Shown here one piece after another: positions 7,796-18,197 of a DNA stretch of 64,000 bases; within the stretch, counting starts at the first letter, position 1, and each line of letters begins with the position of its first letter. The notes below the pieces were generated by a model that was not told where the DNA came from, did no database searches, and saw nothing but the letters and a program-made list of their open reading frames with translations. Origin of the DNA: Nocardia mangyaensis (lineage in GTDB: Bacteria; Actinomycetota; Actinomycetes; Mycobacteriales; Mycobacteriaceae); the NCBI RefSeq assembly GCF_001886715.1, contig NZ_CP018082.1, forward strand, positions 434,001-498,000, written 5' to 3'. The translations under genes and the position numbers were made by a program.

Positions 7796-8028
7796 TGCGG
7801 TCATGGCGGACTCAGGTGGTGCCGGGTGCGCTGGGAGTGCGGTCATGGCGGACTCGAGGTATCCGACCTCGTGACGGTTGCTGACCGGGTGCGCGCGCAT
7901 TGTCCGGGTGCGCCGTAGGTCACATGTTCAGGTTCGGTGGATTTGCAGAGTTCGCAGGATGGGGCCGGGTGTCAATGGCTATTGGCGCGGAAATGGCGTG
8001 ACAGCGCGGAATTCGGGGTTTGCCGCGG
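7696..8028. other. 333-base gene-free stretch where disA would be expected
   Basis: Between the membrane protein and the radA stop there is no credible gene. It holds dispersed repeat copy 1, a 26-base direct repeat at 7788-7813 and 7830-7855 (GCTGGGAGTGCGG followed by TCATGGCGGACTC), and from about 7900 a more AT-rich part without recognisable motifs. In M. tuberculosis disA (Rv3586) lies in this interval, and I see no remnant of it. Confidence 0.7.
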
Positions 8029-9429
8029 CTATTCCACGCCGACCGGTTCGCGGGGTGCGCGAGATTTGCGGAGTTCGGCCAGGCGTAGCGCGGAACGCAG
8101 GTCGCTCACCTCGTGGATACGCATCGAGCCGATCTTGGTCTTCTCCGAGCCGGGCGGGACGAGCGCGGTGGTGAAACCCAGTCTCTCGGCCTCGGCCAGG
8201 CGCCTGGTGAGCCCGGTGACCTTGCGAACCTCACCGGCCAGACCCACCTCGCCGAGGATCACCCAGCCCGCGGGCAGCGCGATGTCGGCCTCGGCGGAGG
8301 CGATGGCGAGCGCGATGGCCAGATCGGCGGTCGGTTCGAGCAGACGCATCCCGCCGACCGTGGCGGCGTACACGTCGTGCTTGCCGAGAAACACCCGTCC
8401 CCGGCTCTGCAGCACCGCCAGCACCATCGCCACGCGGTTGTAGTCAAGACCGCTCACCGCCCGACGCGGCTGCGGGATCTCGGTCTTGACGGTCAGCCCC
8501 TGCACCTCGGCGACGAGCGGGCGTTTACCGTCCATCGCCACCGTCACCGCCGTGCCGGGCACGGTATCGGTGCGGTGGTGCAGGAACAGCCCGGACGGAT
8601 CGTCGACACAGGCGATGCCGTCCTCGTGCAGTTCGAAACAGCCCACTTCGTCGGCGCTGCCGAACCGGTTCTTGATGCCGCGGACCATCCGCAGCGAGGA
8701 GTTCTTGTCGCCCTCGAACTGCAGCACCACGTCCACCAGGTGCTCGAGCGTGCGCGGCCCGGCCACATTGCCGTCCTTGGTGACATGGCCGACCAGCAGC
8801 ACCGCGATCCCGGTGGCCTTGGCCAGCGAGGTCAACGCCGCCGTCACCGCGCGCACCTGGGTGACACCGCCGATCACCCCGTCCACCTCGGGCGCCAGCA
8901 TGGTCTGCACCGAGTCGACCACCAGCAGTGTCGGGCGCACCTGTTCCACATGTCCGAGCACGATCGACAGATCCGATTCGGCCGCCAGATACACCCGGTC
9001 GTGCACCGCCCCGGTTCGGTCGGCGCGCAGCCGCACCTGCCCCGCGGACTCCTCGGCGGTCACATACAGCGCGGTCGCCTCGCGCTGGGCCGCCCACCGG
9101 AAGGCCACCTCGAGCAACAGCGTCGACTTGCCGACGCCGGGTTCACCCGAGAGCAGCACCACCGAGCCGGGCACCACACCGCCGCCGAGCACCCGATCGA
9201 GCTCACTGACCCCCGTCGACCTGGCCTGGGTGACCTTGGAGTCGATCTGCGACAGCGGCGCCGCCGCGGTGGTCGGCAGCATGGCGCGCCGTCCCGGTGC
9301 CGCGGCGGCCGCCGAGACGGCCGCCTCGTTCACCGTGCCCCAGGCACCGCAATCCGGGCACTTACCCACCCATTTGGACACCTCGTGCGAGCACGCGGAG
9401 CAACGGAAGACTGCTTTGGACTTGGCCAC
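8029..9429 (-). CDS. radA: DNA repair protein RadA
   Basis: A 466-residue RadA. It has an N-terminal zinc finger with C10, C13, C24 and C27, a RecA-like ATPase with Walker A GEPGVGKST (95-103), the RadA-specific KNRFG motif at about residue 250, and a C-terminal Lon-protease-like domain without protease activity. RadA drives branch migration of recombination intermediates. The GTG start lies six bases after TAGGGT (9436-9441), so the mRNA is probably leaderless. In related genomes radA is followed by disA, but here it is followed by repeats. Confidence 0.96.
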   Translation of the reverse strand: MAKSKAVFRCSACSHEVSKWVGKCPDCGAWGTVNEAAVSAAAAAPGRRAMLPTTAAAPLSQIDSKVTQARSTGVSELDRVLGGGVVPGSVVLLSGEPGVGKSTLLLEVAFRWAAQREATALYVTAEESAGQVRLRADRTGAVHDRVYLAAESDLSIVLGHVEQVRPTLLVVDSVQTMLAPEVDGVIGGVTQVRAVTAALTSLAKATGIAVLLVGHVTKDGNVAGPRTLEHLVDVVLQFEGDKNSSLRMVRGIKNRFGSADEVGCFELHEDGIACVDDPSGLFLHHRTDTVPGTAVTVAMDGKRPLVAEVQGLTVKTEIPQPRRAVSGLDYNRVAMVLAVLQSRGRVFLGKHDVYAATVGGMRLLEPTADLAIALAIASAEADIALPAGWVILGEVGLAGEVRKVTGLTRRLAEAERLGFTTALVPPGSEKTKIGSMRIHEVSDLRSALRLAELRKSRAPREPVGVE

Positions 9430-9455
9430 ACGCGCACCCTACGGACCCGTCCCGA

Positions 9456-9496
9456 CAAAAAGGAGCAGCCGCCGCGGTGGACCGCGACGGCTGCTC
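9456..9496 (-). terminator. Rho-independent terminator of lpqE
   Basis: On the minus strand a 15-bp stem with one mismatch (9463-9477 with 9482-9496) is followed by a run of T residues (9456-9461). It lies 13 bases past the lpqE stop and before radA. Confidence 0.8.
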
Positions 9497-9508
9497 GATT
9501 CGGCTGAC

Positions 9509-10195
9509 TCAGTGCCCGCCGCCGCTGCCCTCGGGCGCGGGACCGGACTTCTCGTTCTCGATGCGCTCGACCTCGGCGGCGTCGACCGGGACCGACACCT
9601 GCACGGTGCCCGCGTCCTTGAAGTTGAAGGTGACGTTGTAGGTCAGACCGGGGGAGATGGCCTCGGTCAGGCCGGTGATCTCGATGGTGGCCGGGTCGGC
9701 CTCCGGGTCGATGGACGGGGTGTCACCGTCGGTCGTCGTGGTCGGTGCGGCGGTCGTGGTCGGTGCGGCCGAGGTGGCGCCGTCAGCTCCCGACTCGGTC
9801 GTGCCCGGAGCCGCGACCACGGTCTGCTGCGGAGCGAGCACGAACGTGGTGTCACCCGTGGGGCCGGTGATGCTGACCTGACCCAGATCGGTGCTGATGC
9901 TGGTCAGCTCATCGGTGACCGTCTCGCTGTTGTTGACGATCGACAGCGCGAGCACCGCCTTGCCACCCTTGTCGTGCTCGGCGGTGGCCTCCGGGTACAC
10001 GATGAACACGTTGCGCAGGGCGATGTCGCCGATGTCGGCGTTGTTGCCGTTGATGGCGGCCGCCTGCGACGAGGTCTGGGTGTGCTGACCGGCGCTGCAG
10101 CCGGTCAAGGCGAGGCCCGCGGCAGCGGCGAGCGCGGCAACCGTCACCATGCGACGTCGCGCCGACGGGGCGGTCACAGCTTTCAGGGCAGTCAC
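9509..10195 (-). CDS. lpqE: LpqE-like lipoprotein
   Basis: A 228-residue exported lipoprotein. It has a basic N-terminus, a hydrophobic core and a lipobox LTGC with lipidated C33. The mature part has a conserved beta-sandwich-like body (DIALRNVFIVYPE, LALSIVNNSE) interrupted by a Thr/Ala-rich low-complexity insert at about residues 130-165. It is syntenic with Rv3584 (lpqE) beside carD and radA. The GTG start at 10195 is chosen because GGAGG lies seven bases before it; an upstream ATG would spoil the signal peptide. Role unknown, with copper or cell-envelope functions only hypothesised for the family. Confidence 0.85.
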   Translation of the reverse strand: MTALKAVTAPSARRRMVTVAALAAAAGLALTGCSAGQHTQTSSQAAAINGNNADIGDIALRNVFIVYPEATAEHDKGGKAVLALSIVNNSETVTDELTSISTDLGQVSITGPTGDTTFVLAPQQTVVAAPGTTESGADGATSAAPTTTAAPTTTTDGDTPSIDPEADPATIEITGLTEAISPGLTYNVTFNFKDAGTVQVSVPVDAAEVERIENEKSGPAPEGSGGGH

Positions 10196-11037
<842 letters not shown>

Positions 11038-11038
11038 A

Positions 11039-11779
11039 GTGCGACCTGTCGTAGCACTGGTCCCTGCCGCCGGTCGCGGCGTGCGCCTGGGTGAACCCAC
11101 CCCGAAGGCGTTCGTCCCGGTCGGCGGCATACCTATGGTCAAGCTGGCTGTCGAGGGGCTGATCGCGTCCGGTGCGGTGCACCGCGTCGTCGTGGTCGTC
11201 CCCGCCGAGCTCCTCGACGCCGCGACCGCACTGCTGTCCACCACATCACTGCCCGGCGGTTCGATGCCCCCTGTGCCGGTGCAGGTCGTTGTCGGCGGTG
11301 CCGAGCGCACCGATTCGGTGCGCGCCGGAATCGCCGCCGCGCCCGACGCCGAGGCCTATCTCGTGCACGACGCCGCACGCGCGCTCACTCCGCCGGAGCT
11401 GATCGCACGGGTGGCCGCCGAGCTGCGCGCGGGTGGTCGCGCCGTCGTGCCCGCGCTGCCCGTCGTCGACACCGTCAAAGCGGTCGACGACGCGGGCATC
11501 GTCACCGGCACCCCCGATCGCGCCCACTTGCGCGCCATCCAGACACCCCAGGGCTTCGCCGCCGAGCTGCTGCGTCGCGCCTACACCACCGAGGTCGGCG
11601 CCACCGACGACGCGGGCCTGGTCGAACGCCTCGGCGTCGCCGTGCGCACAGTCCCCGGCGACCCGCTGGCCTTCAAGATCACCACCCCGCTCGACCTGCG
11701 CCTGGCCGAGGCGTTGCTCGCCGACGATGCCGCCCAGCGGGCACCGAGCGCCCGATCCGAACAGGCGGTCGCCCGATGA
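11039..11779 (+). CDS. ispD: 2-C-methyl-D-erythritol 4-phosphate cytidylyltransferase IspD
   Basis: A 246-residue nucleotidyltransferase of the MEP isoprenoid pathway, which joins CTP to MEP. The CTP-binding loop is [18 protein letters not shown] (N-terminal), and QTPQGF and DDAGLVE are the downstream family motifs. The GTG start one base after the carD stop (TAGAGTG) gives the family N-terminus [12 protein letters not shown], so translation is probably coupled to carD. The ispF ATG overlaps its stop by four bases. Confidence 0.95.
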   Translation: MRPVVALVPAAGRGVRLGEPTPKAFVPVGGIPMVKLAVEGLIASGAVHRVVVVVPAELLDAATALLSTTSLPGGSMPPVPVQVVVGGAERTDSVRAGIAAAPDAEAYLVHDAARALTPPELIARVAAELRAGGRAVVPALPVVDTVKAVDDAGIVTGTPDRAHLRAIQTPQGFAAELLRRAYTTEVGATDDAGLVERLGVAVRTVPGDPLAFKITTPLDLRLAEALLADDAAQRAPSARSEQAVAR

Positions 11780-12243
11780 GAGTCGGCATCGGCAGCGATG
11801 TGCACCCCATCGAGCAGGGCCGTCCCTGCTGGATGGCCGGTCTGCTGTTCCCCGATGCCGATGGCTGCGCCGGGCACTCCGACGGTGATGTCGCCGCCCA
11901 CGCCCTGTGCGACGCGCTGCTCTCGGCGGCCGGCCTGGGCGATGTCGGCGCCGTCTTCGGCGTCGGCCGTCCCGAGTGGGCCGGGGTCACCGGTTCGGCC
12001 ATGCTCACCGAGGTCCGCAGGCTGCTGGCCGAGGAGGGTTTCACCGTCGTCAACGCCGCGGTGCAGGTCATCGGCAATCGCCCGAAGATCGGCCCGCGCC
12101 GTGCCGAGGCGCAGAAAGTGCTCGGCGAACTGCTCGACGCGCCCGTCTCGGTATCGGGTACCACCACCGACGGACTGGGCCTGACCGGTCGCGGCGAGGG
12201 CATCGCGGCCATCGCCACCTGTCTGCTCACAGCGTGTTCGTAG
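11776..12243 (+). CDS. ispF: 2-C-methyl-D-erythritol 2,4-cyclodiphosphate synthase IspF
   Basis: A 155-residue trimeric zinc enzyme that cyclises CDP-ME 2-phosphate in the MEP pathway. Metal ligands D8, H10 (GSDVH) and H42 (GDVAAH) are present, together with the GHSDGD loop and the C-terminal [14 protein letters not shown] motif. It overlaps ispD by ATGA, so the two pathway enzymes are translationally coupled. Confidence 0.96.
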   Translation: MRVGIGSDVHPIEQGRPCWMAGLLFPDADGCAGHSDGDVAAHALCDALLSAAGLGDVGAVFGVGRPEWAGVTGSAMLTEVRRLLAEEGFTVVNAAVQVIGNRPKIGPRRAEAQKVLGELLDAPVSVSGTTTDGLGLTGRGEGIAAIATCLLTACS

Positions 12244-12374
12244 CCCGAACGGGCTTCGACGTTCCACCGCGCCATCGCACCCCACGCCGCTTCATACACC
12301 ATCGCCGCCGTCGCGGCGAGTCATGAACCAGCCGGTCAACCCCACTCTCATCCCACCGACTAGGATCGAATGCC

Positions 12375-13778
12375 GTGACCTTGCGCCTTTTTGACACCGA
12401 CACGCGGACCCTGCGGGAATTCACCCCGCTGGTCCCCGGCCGTGCCTCGGCGTATCTGTGTGGGGCCACCGTGCAGGGCCAGCCCCATATCGGTCATGTG
12501 CGCAGTGGCGTCGCCTTCGACGTGCTGCGTCGCTGGCTGCTCGCGCACGATTACGACGTGCTGTTCATCCGCAATGTCACCGACATCGACGACAAGATCC
12601 TCATCAAGGCCGCCGAGGCGGGTAGGCCCTGGTGGGAGTGGGCGGCGACGCACGAGCGCGCCTTCGACGCCGCCTACGCGACGCTCGGTGTGCTGCCGCC
12701 CTCGGCCGAGCCGCGCGCCACCGGCCACATCACCCAGATGGTCGGGCTGATGGAACGGCTGATCGAGCGTGGGCACGCCTACGCCTGCGATGGTGACGTC
12801 TATTTCGACGTGCTCAGCTGGCCGAATTACGGCGAACTGTCCGGCCACCGGCTCGACGACGTGCACCAGGGCGAAGCGCCCACCCGCGGAAAACGCGATC
12901 CGCGCGATTTCACGCTGTGGAAAGCGGCCAAACCGGGTGAACCGAGCTGGCCGTCACCGTGGGGCCCCGGCCGCCCCGGCTGGCACCTGGAATGCTCGGC
13001 GATGGCCGAGTTCTATCTCGGACCGGAATTCGATATCCATTGCGGTGGAATGGATCTGGTTTTCCCGCACCACGAGAACGAGATCGCTCAGTCCAAGGCG
13101 GCCGGTGACGGTTTCGCCCGTTACTGGTTGCACAACGGCTGGGTGACGATGGGCGGGGAGAAAATGTCGAAGTCGCTCGGCAATGTGCTCTCGGTACCGA
13201 ATGTGCTCACCCGGGTCCGCCCGGTGGAATTGCGTTTCTATCTGGGCAGCGCGCATTACCGGTCGATGCTCGAATACTCCGACAAGGCGCTCGACGACGC
13301 GGTCGCCTCGTATCAGCGCGTCGAGGCCTTCGTGCACCGGGTGCTCGATCGCGCGGGTGAGGTGCCGATCGGGAAATGGACCGACGCCTTCGCCGCCGCG
13401 CTCGACGACGATCTGGCGGTCCCGAAGGCGCTGGCCGAGATCCACCACGTGGTGCACGAGGGCAACCGCGCGCTGGAGGCCGGTGCGCTCGAGACCGCGG
13501 TCGAGCTGGCGGGCCAGGTGCGCGCGATGCTCGGCATCCTCGGCGTCGACCCGCTCGACCAACACTGGTACACCGCCGCCGACAACTCGGCGGCGCTCGA
13601 CGCGCTCGACGTCCTGGTCCGCTCCGAGCTGGACCGCCGGGCGGGCGCGCGAGCGGAGAAGAACTGGGCAGAAGCCGATGCCGCACGGGATCGGCTCATC
13701 ACCGCGGGTATCGAGGTCACCGATACCCCGCAGGGGCCGGAATGGTCGCTGGGCGCGGCTAGCGGAAAGGCGAACTGA
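12375..13778 (+). CDS. cysS: Cysteinyl-tRNA synthetase
   Basis: A 467-residue class I aminoacyl-tRNA synthetase. The HIGH motif is PHIGH after the zinc-ligand Cys in YLCGATVQG, the KMSKS motif is [11 protein letters not shown], and the ECSAM and HHENE zinc-site segments lie between. It charges tRNA-Cys. The length agrees with true CysS, and MshC would be shorter. The GTG start is eight bases after TAGGAT (12361-12366), pointing to its own leaderless promoter inside the carD-rlmB series. Its stop overlaps the rlmB ATG by one base. Confidence 0.96.
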   Translation: MTLRLFDTDTRTLREFTPLVPGRASAYLCGATVQGQPHIGHVRSGVAFDVLRRWLLAHDYDVLFIRNVTDIDDKILIKAAEAGRPWWEWAATHERAFDAAYATLGVLPPSAEPRATGHITQMVGLMERLIERGHAYACDGDVYFDVLSWPNYGELSGHRLDDVHQGEAPTRGKRDPRDFTLWKAAKPGEPSWPSPWGPGRPGWHLECSAMAEFYLGPEFDIHCGGMDLVFPHHENEIAQSKAAGDGFARYWLHNGWVTMGGEKMSKSLGNVLSVPNVLTRVRPVELRFYLGSAHYRSMLEYSDKALDDAVASYQRVEAFVHRVLDRAGEVPIGKWTDAFAAALDDDLAVPKALAEIHHVVHEGNRALEAGALETAVELAGQVRAMLGILGVDPLDQHWYTAADNSAALDALDVLVRSELDRRAGARAEKNWAEADAARDRLITAGIEVTDTPQGPEWSLGAASGKAN

Positions 13779-14761
13779 TGGCAGGCAATTCACAGCGACG
13801 CGGAGCGGTTCGGAAGGGCGGTACCAAGAAGGGTGCCGTCGTGGGCACCGGTGGCAAGCGCCGCCGGGGGCTGGAGGGCAGGGGCGCGACCCCGCCCGCC
13901 GTGGAGCGCACCAAGCATCCGGCCGCCAAGCGAGCCGCGGCCGCCGCCAAAGCCAAAGCGGCACAGGGCCGTCCGACCGGTAAGTCCGGGGTGCCGCGTG
14001 CGGGGCGCAAGTCCGACGAGGGGCCCGAGTTGGTGCTCGGCCGCAACCCGGTGCTCGAGTGTCTGCGCGCCGAGGTCCCGGCGACCGCCCTCTACGTCGC
14101 GGTCGGCACCGAGAACGACGACCGGCTTTCCGAGAGCGTGCAGCGCGCCGCCGACCTCGGCATCTCCATCCTCGAGGTGCCGCGTACCGATCTGGATCGG
14201 TTGAGCGCCAACGGGATGCACCAGGGCGTCGCCCTGCAGGTGCCGCCGTACCGCTACGCCCATCCCGACGACCTGATGGACAAGGTGAAGACCTCGGGCG
14301 AACCCGGCCTCGTCGTCGCCCTCGACAACATCTCCGACCCGCGCAACCTCGGCGCCGTCATCCGCTCGGTCGCCGCGTTCGGCGGCCAGGGCGTGGTGAT
14401 CCCGCAGCGTCGCAGTGCCAGCGTCACCGCGGTGGCCTGGCGCACCAGCGCCGGTGCGGCCGCGCGGCTGCCCGTCGCCAGGGCGACCAACCTGACCCGC
14501 ACGCTCAAGGACTGGGCCGCCCAGGGCTTCCAGATCGTCGGCCTCGACGCGGGCGGCGACACCACCCTCGACGAGTTCGACGCCAGCGTCCCGACGGTGG
14601 TCGTGGTCGGCTCCGAGGGCAAGGGTCTCTCGCGCCTGGTGCGGGAGAACTGCGACTCGATCCTCGGCATCCCGATGGCCGGTCCGGTCGAGTCCCTCAA
14701 TGCCTCGGTCGCCGCCGGTGTCGTCCTCGCCGAGATCGCGCGCCAGCGGCGTATTCTCTGA
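13778..14761 (+). CDS. rlmB: 23S rRNA 2'-O-ribose methyltransferase RlmB (SpoU/TrmH family)
   Basis: A 327-residue protein. A basic Lys/Ala-rich extension (1-80) precedes the RNA-substrate-binding domain ([23 protein letters not shown]) and the SPOUT knot with [25 protein letters not shown] and [22 protein letters not shown]. RlmB-type enzymes methylate a ribose in 23S rRNA with SAM. It corresponds to Rv3579c after cysS. The basic extension is typical of actinobacterial members. Confidence 0.93.
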   Translation: MAGNSQRRGAVRKGGTKKGAVVGTGGKRRRGLEGRGATPPAVERTKHPAAKRAAAAAKAKAAQGRPTGKSGVPRAGRKSDEGPELVLGRNPVLECLRAEVPATALYVAVGTENDDRLSESVQRAADLGISILEVPRTDLDRLSANGMHQGVALQVPPYRYAHPDDLMDKVKTSGEPGLVVALDNISDPRNLGAVIRSVAAFGGQGVVIPQRRSASVTAVAWRTSAGAAARLPVARATNLTRTLKDWAAQGFQIVGLDAGGDTTLDEFDASVPTVVVVGSEGKGLSRLVRENCDSILGIPMAGPVESLNASVAAGVVLAEIARQRRIL

Positions 14762-14771
14762 GCTGTGTTTT

Positions 14772-14842
14772 TTGGAGCGCTGGCGCGCGACCGGCCGACT
14801 TCGTCGGCCGCCGCTCCTCGGTGTCGCGGGTGCGGGGTTGGG
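14772..14842 (+). repeat. Dispersed intergenic repeat, copy 2
   Basis: Starts about ten bases after the rlmB stop, preceded by a run of T. It matches copy 1 at 7696-7795 through the GGCCGACTTCGTCGGCC hairpin and flanking blocks, without the 28-base insert. Both copies follow a gene in the same orientation. Confidence 0.75.
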
Positions 14843-14967
14843 TGTGATGGGAAGTGTTGGCGTGCTCGGGTCGCGGCGGCCTCGAAGGGCGCGGGTGTGG
14901 AGCTGGGCCATACTGCGTAGGCGCGGTACGGCGTCAGGTGCCCTCCGACACAGTAGAATTCGAAGCC

Positions 14968-15246
14968 GTGGCCATTCCCAATCAGCCGATCGGCGAGACG
15001 GTCGAGCACCCGCAAGCCAACATGATCCTCGTGCTCGGGTTGATCAGCCCGTTCTGCTGCGGGATCCTCGGCCCGATCGCCTGGGCGCTCGGCAAGCGGG
15101 CGCTCAACGATATCGACGGGTCCTACGGCAGGCTCAGCGGTCGGCCGCAGGTGCTGATCGGCTATGTGGCGGGGATCATCGGCAGCATCCTGATGCTGCT
15201 GATGGCCCTGCTGTACCTGCTCGGTTCGTGCAACGGGAACTTCTGA
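14968..15246 (+). CDS. DUF4190-type small membrane protein
   Basis: A 92-residue protein with two membrane helices (about 20-42 and 62-86) separated by the polar segment GKRALNDIDGSYGRLSG, the layout of DUF4190 proteins. A TAGAAT -10 box at 14954-14959, eight bases before the GTG, indicates a leaderless transcript and fixes this start against a longer frame. It is not part of the rlmB operon, because a repeat separates them. Function unknown. Confidence 0.78.
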   Translation: MAIPNQPIGETVEHPQANMILVLGLISPFCCGILGPIAWALGKRALNDIDGSYGRLSGRPQVLIGYVAGIIGSILMLLMALLYLLGSCNGNF

Positions 15247-15249
15247 GCG

Positions 15250-16053
15250 TCAGTCCAGCCGTGGTGGCTCGCCGGGCGCGTCCCAGGCGGGCCACTCGGC
15301 GCTGATGCTGCCGGTCCAGCTCGGCTGACGGCGTTCGCGGAACGCGGCCATCGCCTCGCCGCCGTCGACACTCTTGGCGACGTGCGCATTGAGCTCGGAC
15401 TCGAGCTGCCCGACGACGGCCGGGGTCATCCCGAGACCCTCCCAGAGCAGTCGCTTGGTGAGCGCGACCGGCAGCGGCGCGGGTCCGCCGGCGATGTCCT
15501 GGGCCACGGCCAGCGCGGTCGTCAGTACCTCGGCGGCGGGCAGGCTGGCATTGGCCAGCCCCATCGACTTGGCCTCGTCACCGTCGAAGGTGCGGCCGGT
15601 GAGCATGATGTCGGCGGCATTGGCCAGCCCGGCCAGCCGCGGCACCGTCCAGTGCGCGTAGCCGTCGGCCAGCACGCCGCGGCGCACCTGACTGAGCCCG
15701 TACACCGCGTCGCGGGCGAAGTACCGCAGATCGCACTGCAGGGCCAGCGCCAAGCCGATTCCGACGGCGTGGCCGTTGACGGCGGCGATCACCGGTTTGC
15801 GCACCTGCCACGGCGGCGGGTCGAGGGTGGCACTCACCTCGCCCGCCCGTGCGGACAGGTCGGCGCCCGCGCAGAACGCGGGCGCGGTGCCGGTGATGAC
15901 GACGGCGCGGATCGCGTCCTCGGCGTCGCATCGGCGGAGCGCGGCGCTGAGTTCGGCGGCCATCGTCGGGGTGACGGCGTTCTGCTGGGCGGGACGGTTG
16001 AGTGTCAGCACGGCGACTCCGGCGGAGACGTCGACGAGCAGTTCCGAACTCAT
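15250..16053 (-). CDS. Enoyl-CoA hydratase/isomerase family protein
   Basis: A 267-residue crotonase-fold protein. The oxyanion-hole segments are AFCAGADLS and NGHAVGIGLALALQCDLRYF, and the region VYGLSQVRRGVLADG replaces the usual Glu-containing hydratase motif, so the catalytic type is unclear (hydratase, isomerase or hydrolase). A TACCAT box eight bases upstream of the ATG fits a leaderless mRNA. It lies next to an acyl-CoA dehydrogenase on the same strand, suggesting a shared fatty-acyl or branched acyl-CoA substrate. No steroid regulator box was seen here. Confidence 0.85.
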   Translation of the reverse strand: MSSELLVDVSAGVAVLTLNRPAQQNAVTPTMAAELSAALRRCDAEDAIRAVVITGTAPAFCAGADLSARAGEVSATLDPPPWQVRKPVIAAVNGHAVGIGLALALQCDLRYFARDAVYGLSQVRRGVLADGYAHWTVPRLAGLANAADIMLTGRTFDGDEAKSMGLANASLPAAEVLTTALAVAQDIAGGPAPLPVALTKRLLWEGLGMTPAVVGQLESELNAHVAKSVDGGEAMAAFRERRQPSWTGSISAEWPAWDAPGEPPRLD

Positions 16054-16102
16054 GGGTCCGAATGGTACTAGCGGCGACCGGTCGGCCTCGGAGGTGGAGC
16101 GG

Positions 16103-17284
16103 TCATTCGCGGAGCAGATGGCGGCCGATGGCGTACTTGTGCACCTCGGTCGGCCCGTCGTAGAGGCGGAACGCGCGCATGTCCCGGAACAGCATCTCGA
16201 CCACGGTCTCGTCGCTGATCCCGATCCCGCCGAGGACCTGCACGCAGCGATCGGTGACCTTGAACAGCTCCTCGGAGACGTACGACTTGGCCATCGACGA
16301 TTCGTGCCTGGCCTGGTGCCCCTGGTCCATCAGCCAGCAGCTGTGCCAGATGGTCAGCCGGCACTGGTGCAGCGCCACCTCGTTGTCGGCGAGCATGAAC
16401 GACACGCCCTCGTGCTCGCCGATCGGCTTGCCGAAGGCGGTGCGCGTGCGCGCGTAGTCGATGGCGATGCTCTGCGCCCGTTCGGCGGCACCGAGCCAGC
16501 GCATACAGTGCGTGAGCCGTGCCGGTGCCAGCCGCAGCTGGGCGTAGCGCAGGGCCTGCCCGGTGCGGCCGAGCACGGCCGAGGCGGGCAGGGTGAGGTT
16601 GTCGAAGCGCACCACCGCGTGCCCGCCGACGTAGTTGCGGTCCATCGTGTTCATGAGCCGCTCGATCACGATGCCCGCCGCGTCACCCTCGGTGAGGAAC
16701 AGCGTCGGCCCGGCGGGCAGGTGCGGGTTCTCGGCCAGCAGGGCCATGATGATCCACGTCTTGGCGCCGTCGGCACCGGTGATCAGCCACTTGCGTCCGT
16801 TGAGCACGAAGTTCTCACCGTCGAACACGGCTTCGGTGCTGAGCTGGCCGGGATCCGAACCCGCCCCACCGGGTTCGGTCATGGCGAACACCGAGCGCTG
16901 TTCGCCACGGATCACCGGCATCAGGTACTGATCGACCTGGTCCGGGTCGGCGATCTTGCCGAGCAGGAACATGTTGCCTTCGTCGGGCGCGGCGCAGTTC
17001 ATCGCGACCGGCCCCAGCGTCGACCAGCCCGCGGCCTCGTAGACCAGCGCCTGCTCGAGATGGCTGAGCCCGAGACCGCCGTATTCCACGGGTGCCTGTA
17101 CGGTCAGCAACTTCTCGGCGCGGGCCAGTTCGACGAGTTCGGCGCGCAGGTCGTCGGTCGGCCCGTGTGCGGTGAGCCGGGGATCGCGCTCGAACGGCAC
17201 GATCTGCTCGGTGACGAAGTGGCGGACCCGATCGCGCAGCGCCGCGAGATCGTCGGGCACGGAGAAATCGATCATGGGTTGCAT
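16103..17284 (-). CDS. Acyl-CoA dehydrogenase, ACAD10/11-like
   Basis: About 393 residues with the full acyl-CoA dehydrogenase fold. The FAD-binding segment is FAMTEPGGAGSDPGQL and ITGADGAKTW, and the substrate-domain end is GGIGISDETVVEMLFRDMRAFRLYDGPTEVHK. The catalytic position in this last motif is Asp (YDGPTEVH), as in ACAD10/11-type enzymes, where most family members have Glu. It would oxidise an acyl-CoA at C2-C3 and pass electrons to ETF. The start is uncertain between ATG codons at 17299, 17284 and 17275, none with a clear ribosome site. Confidence 0.88.
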   Translation of the reverse strand: MQPMIDFSVPDDLAALRDRVRHFVTEQIVPFERDPRLTAHGPTDDLRAELVELARAEKLLTVQAPVEYGGLGLSHLEQALVYEAAGWSTLGPVAMNCAAPDEGNMFLLGKIADPDQVDQYLMPVIRGEQRSVFAMTEPGGAGSDPGQLSTEAVFDGENFVLNGRKWLITGADGAKTWIIMALLAENPHLPAGPTLFLTEGDAAGIVIERLMNTMDRNYVGGHAVVRFDNLTLPASAVLGRTGQALRYAQLRLAPARLTHCMRWLGAAERAQSIAIDYARTRTAFGKPIGEHEGVSFMLADNEVALHQCRLTIWHSCWLMDQGHQARHESSMAKSYVSEELFKVTDRCVQVLGGIGISDETVVEMLFRDMRAFRLYDGPTEVHKYAIGRHLLRE

Positions 17285-17330
17285 TGTGCGCGGCGCCACC
17301 GGCGGCCCGTGGCCGTTTGGGCGGGTCGGG

Positions 17331-18197
17331 TCAGCGCGCGGGCGCGAGTTGGCGTTGCCGGTGGCCGACGACCCGGCACACCAGGTAGATGGTGAACGAG
17401 ATCGCGGTGACGAAGGTCGACACCGGAACGCCCGGTGCGAGCGAGAGCAGCAGCCCGCCCACCGCGGCCACCTCGGCGAAGATCACCGACAGCACGGTCG
17501 CCCGCATCGGGCTCGAGGTGACCTGCGCGGCCGCCGCTGCCGGGGTGATCAGCAGCGCGAGTACCAGCAGCGCGCCGACGATCTGCACGCCGAAGGCGGC
17601 GGTGATGCCCAGCAGCACGGCGAAGACCACCGACAGCGCCCGCACCGGCACCCCGCGCGCGATCGCGACCTCGGGATCGGCGCTGGCGAACAGCAGCGGC
17701 CGATACACCACCGACAGCACGGCGAGCACCAGCGCGGTGCAGGTGAGCAGCAGCGCGAGCCCGTCGTAGCCGACGCTGGCGACCTGCCCGGTGAGCAGCG
17801 AGAACTTCGACCCCGCGCGGTCGGGAGCCAGCCAGAGGAACAGCACCGACAGGCCCAGCCCGAACGAGAGCACCACCGCGATCACCGAATCACGTTCGCG
17901 CGCACGGGAACCCAGCCAGCCGAAGAGTACGGCGGCGACCACCGAGCCGGCGATCGCGCCGAACCCGATCCCGACGCCGAGCAGCAGCGCGGCCGACGCG
18001 CCGGTCAGCGACAACTCGCTGGTGCCGTGCACGGCGAACGACATCTGCCGCATCACGATCAGCGGCCCGATCAGCCCGGCCAGCAGGCCGAGCAGGGCGC
18101 TGGCCAGCAGCGCCTGCTGGACGAAGTCGTAGCCGAGCAGATCGATGGTGATGCCGAAGTCGAACATCTGCCCGAAGACCCTGGTGAGCTTGTCCAT
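17331..18197 (-). CDS. Zinc/manganese ABC transporter permease (ZnuB/TroC family)
   Basis: A 288-residue permease with about eight membrane helices of the ABC-3 family, starting MDKLTRVFGQMF. The region ITAAFGVQIVGALLVLALLITPAAAAA is the typical coupling and core segment. The ATG overlaps the ATPase stop by one base (TGATG). With the ATPase and the binding protein it forms a three-gene importer behind a Zur-like palindrome, so zinc is the probable substrate. Confidence 0.9.
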   Translation of the reverse strand: MDKLTRVFGQMFDFGITIDLLGYDFVQQALLASALLGLLAGLIGPLIVMRQMSFAVHGTSELSLTGASAALLLGVGIGFGAIAGSVVAAVLFGWLGSRARERDSVIAVVLSFGLGLSVLFLWLAPDRAGSKFSLLTGQVASVGYDGLALLLTCTALVLAVLSVVYRPLLFASADPEVAIARGVPVRALSVVFAVLLGITAAFGVQIVGALLVLALLITPAAAAAQVTSSPMRATVLSVIFAEVAAVGGLLLSLAPGVPVSTFVTAISFTIYLVCRVVGHRQRQLAPAR

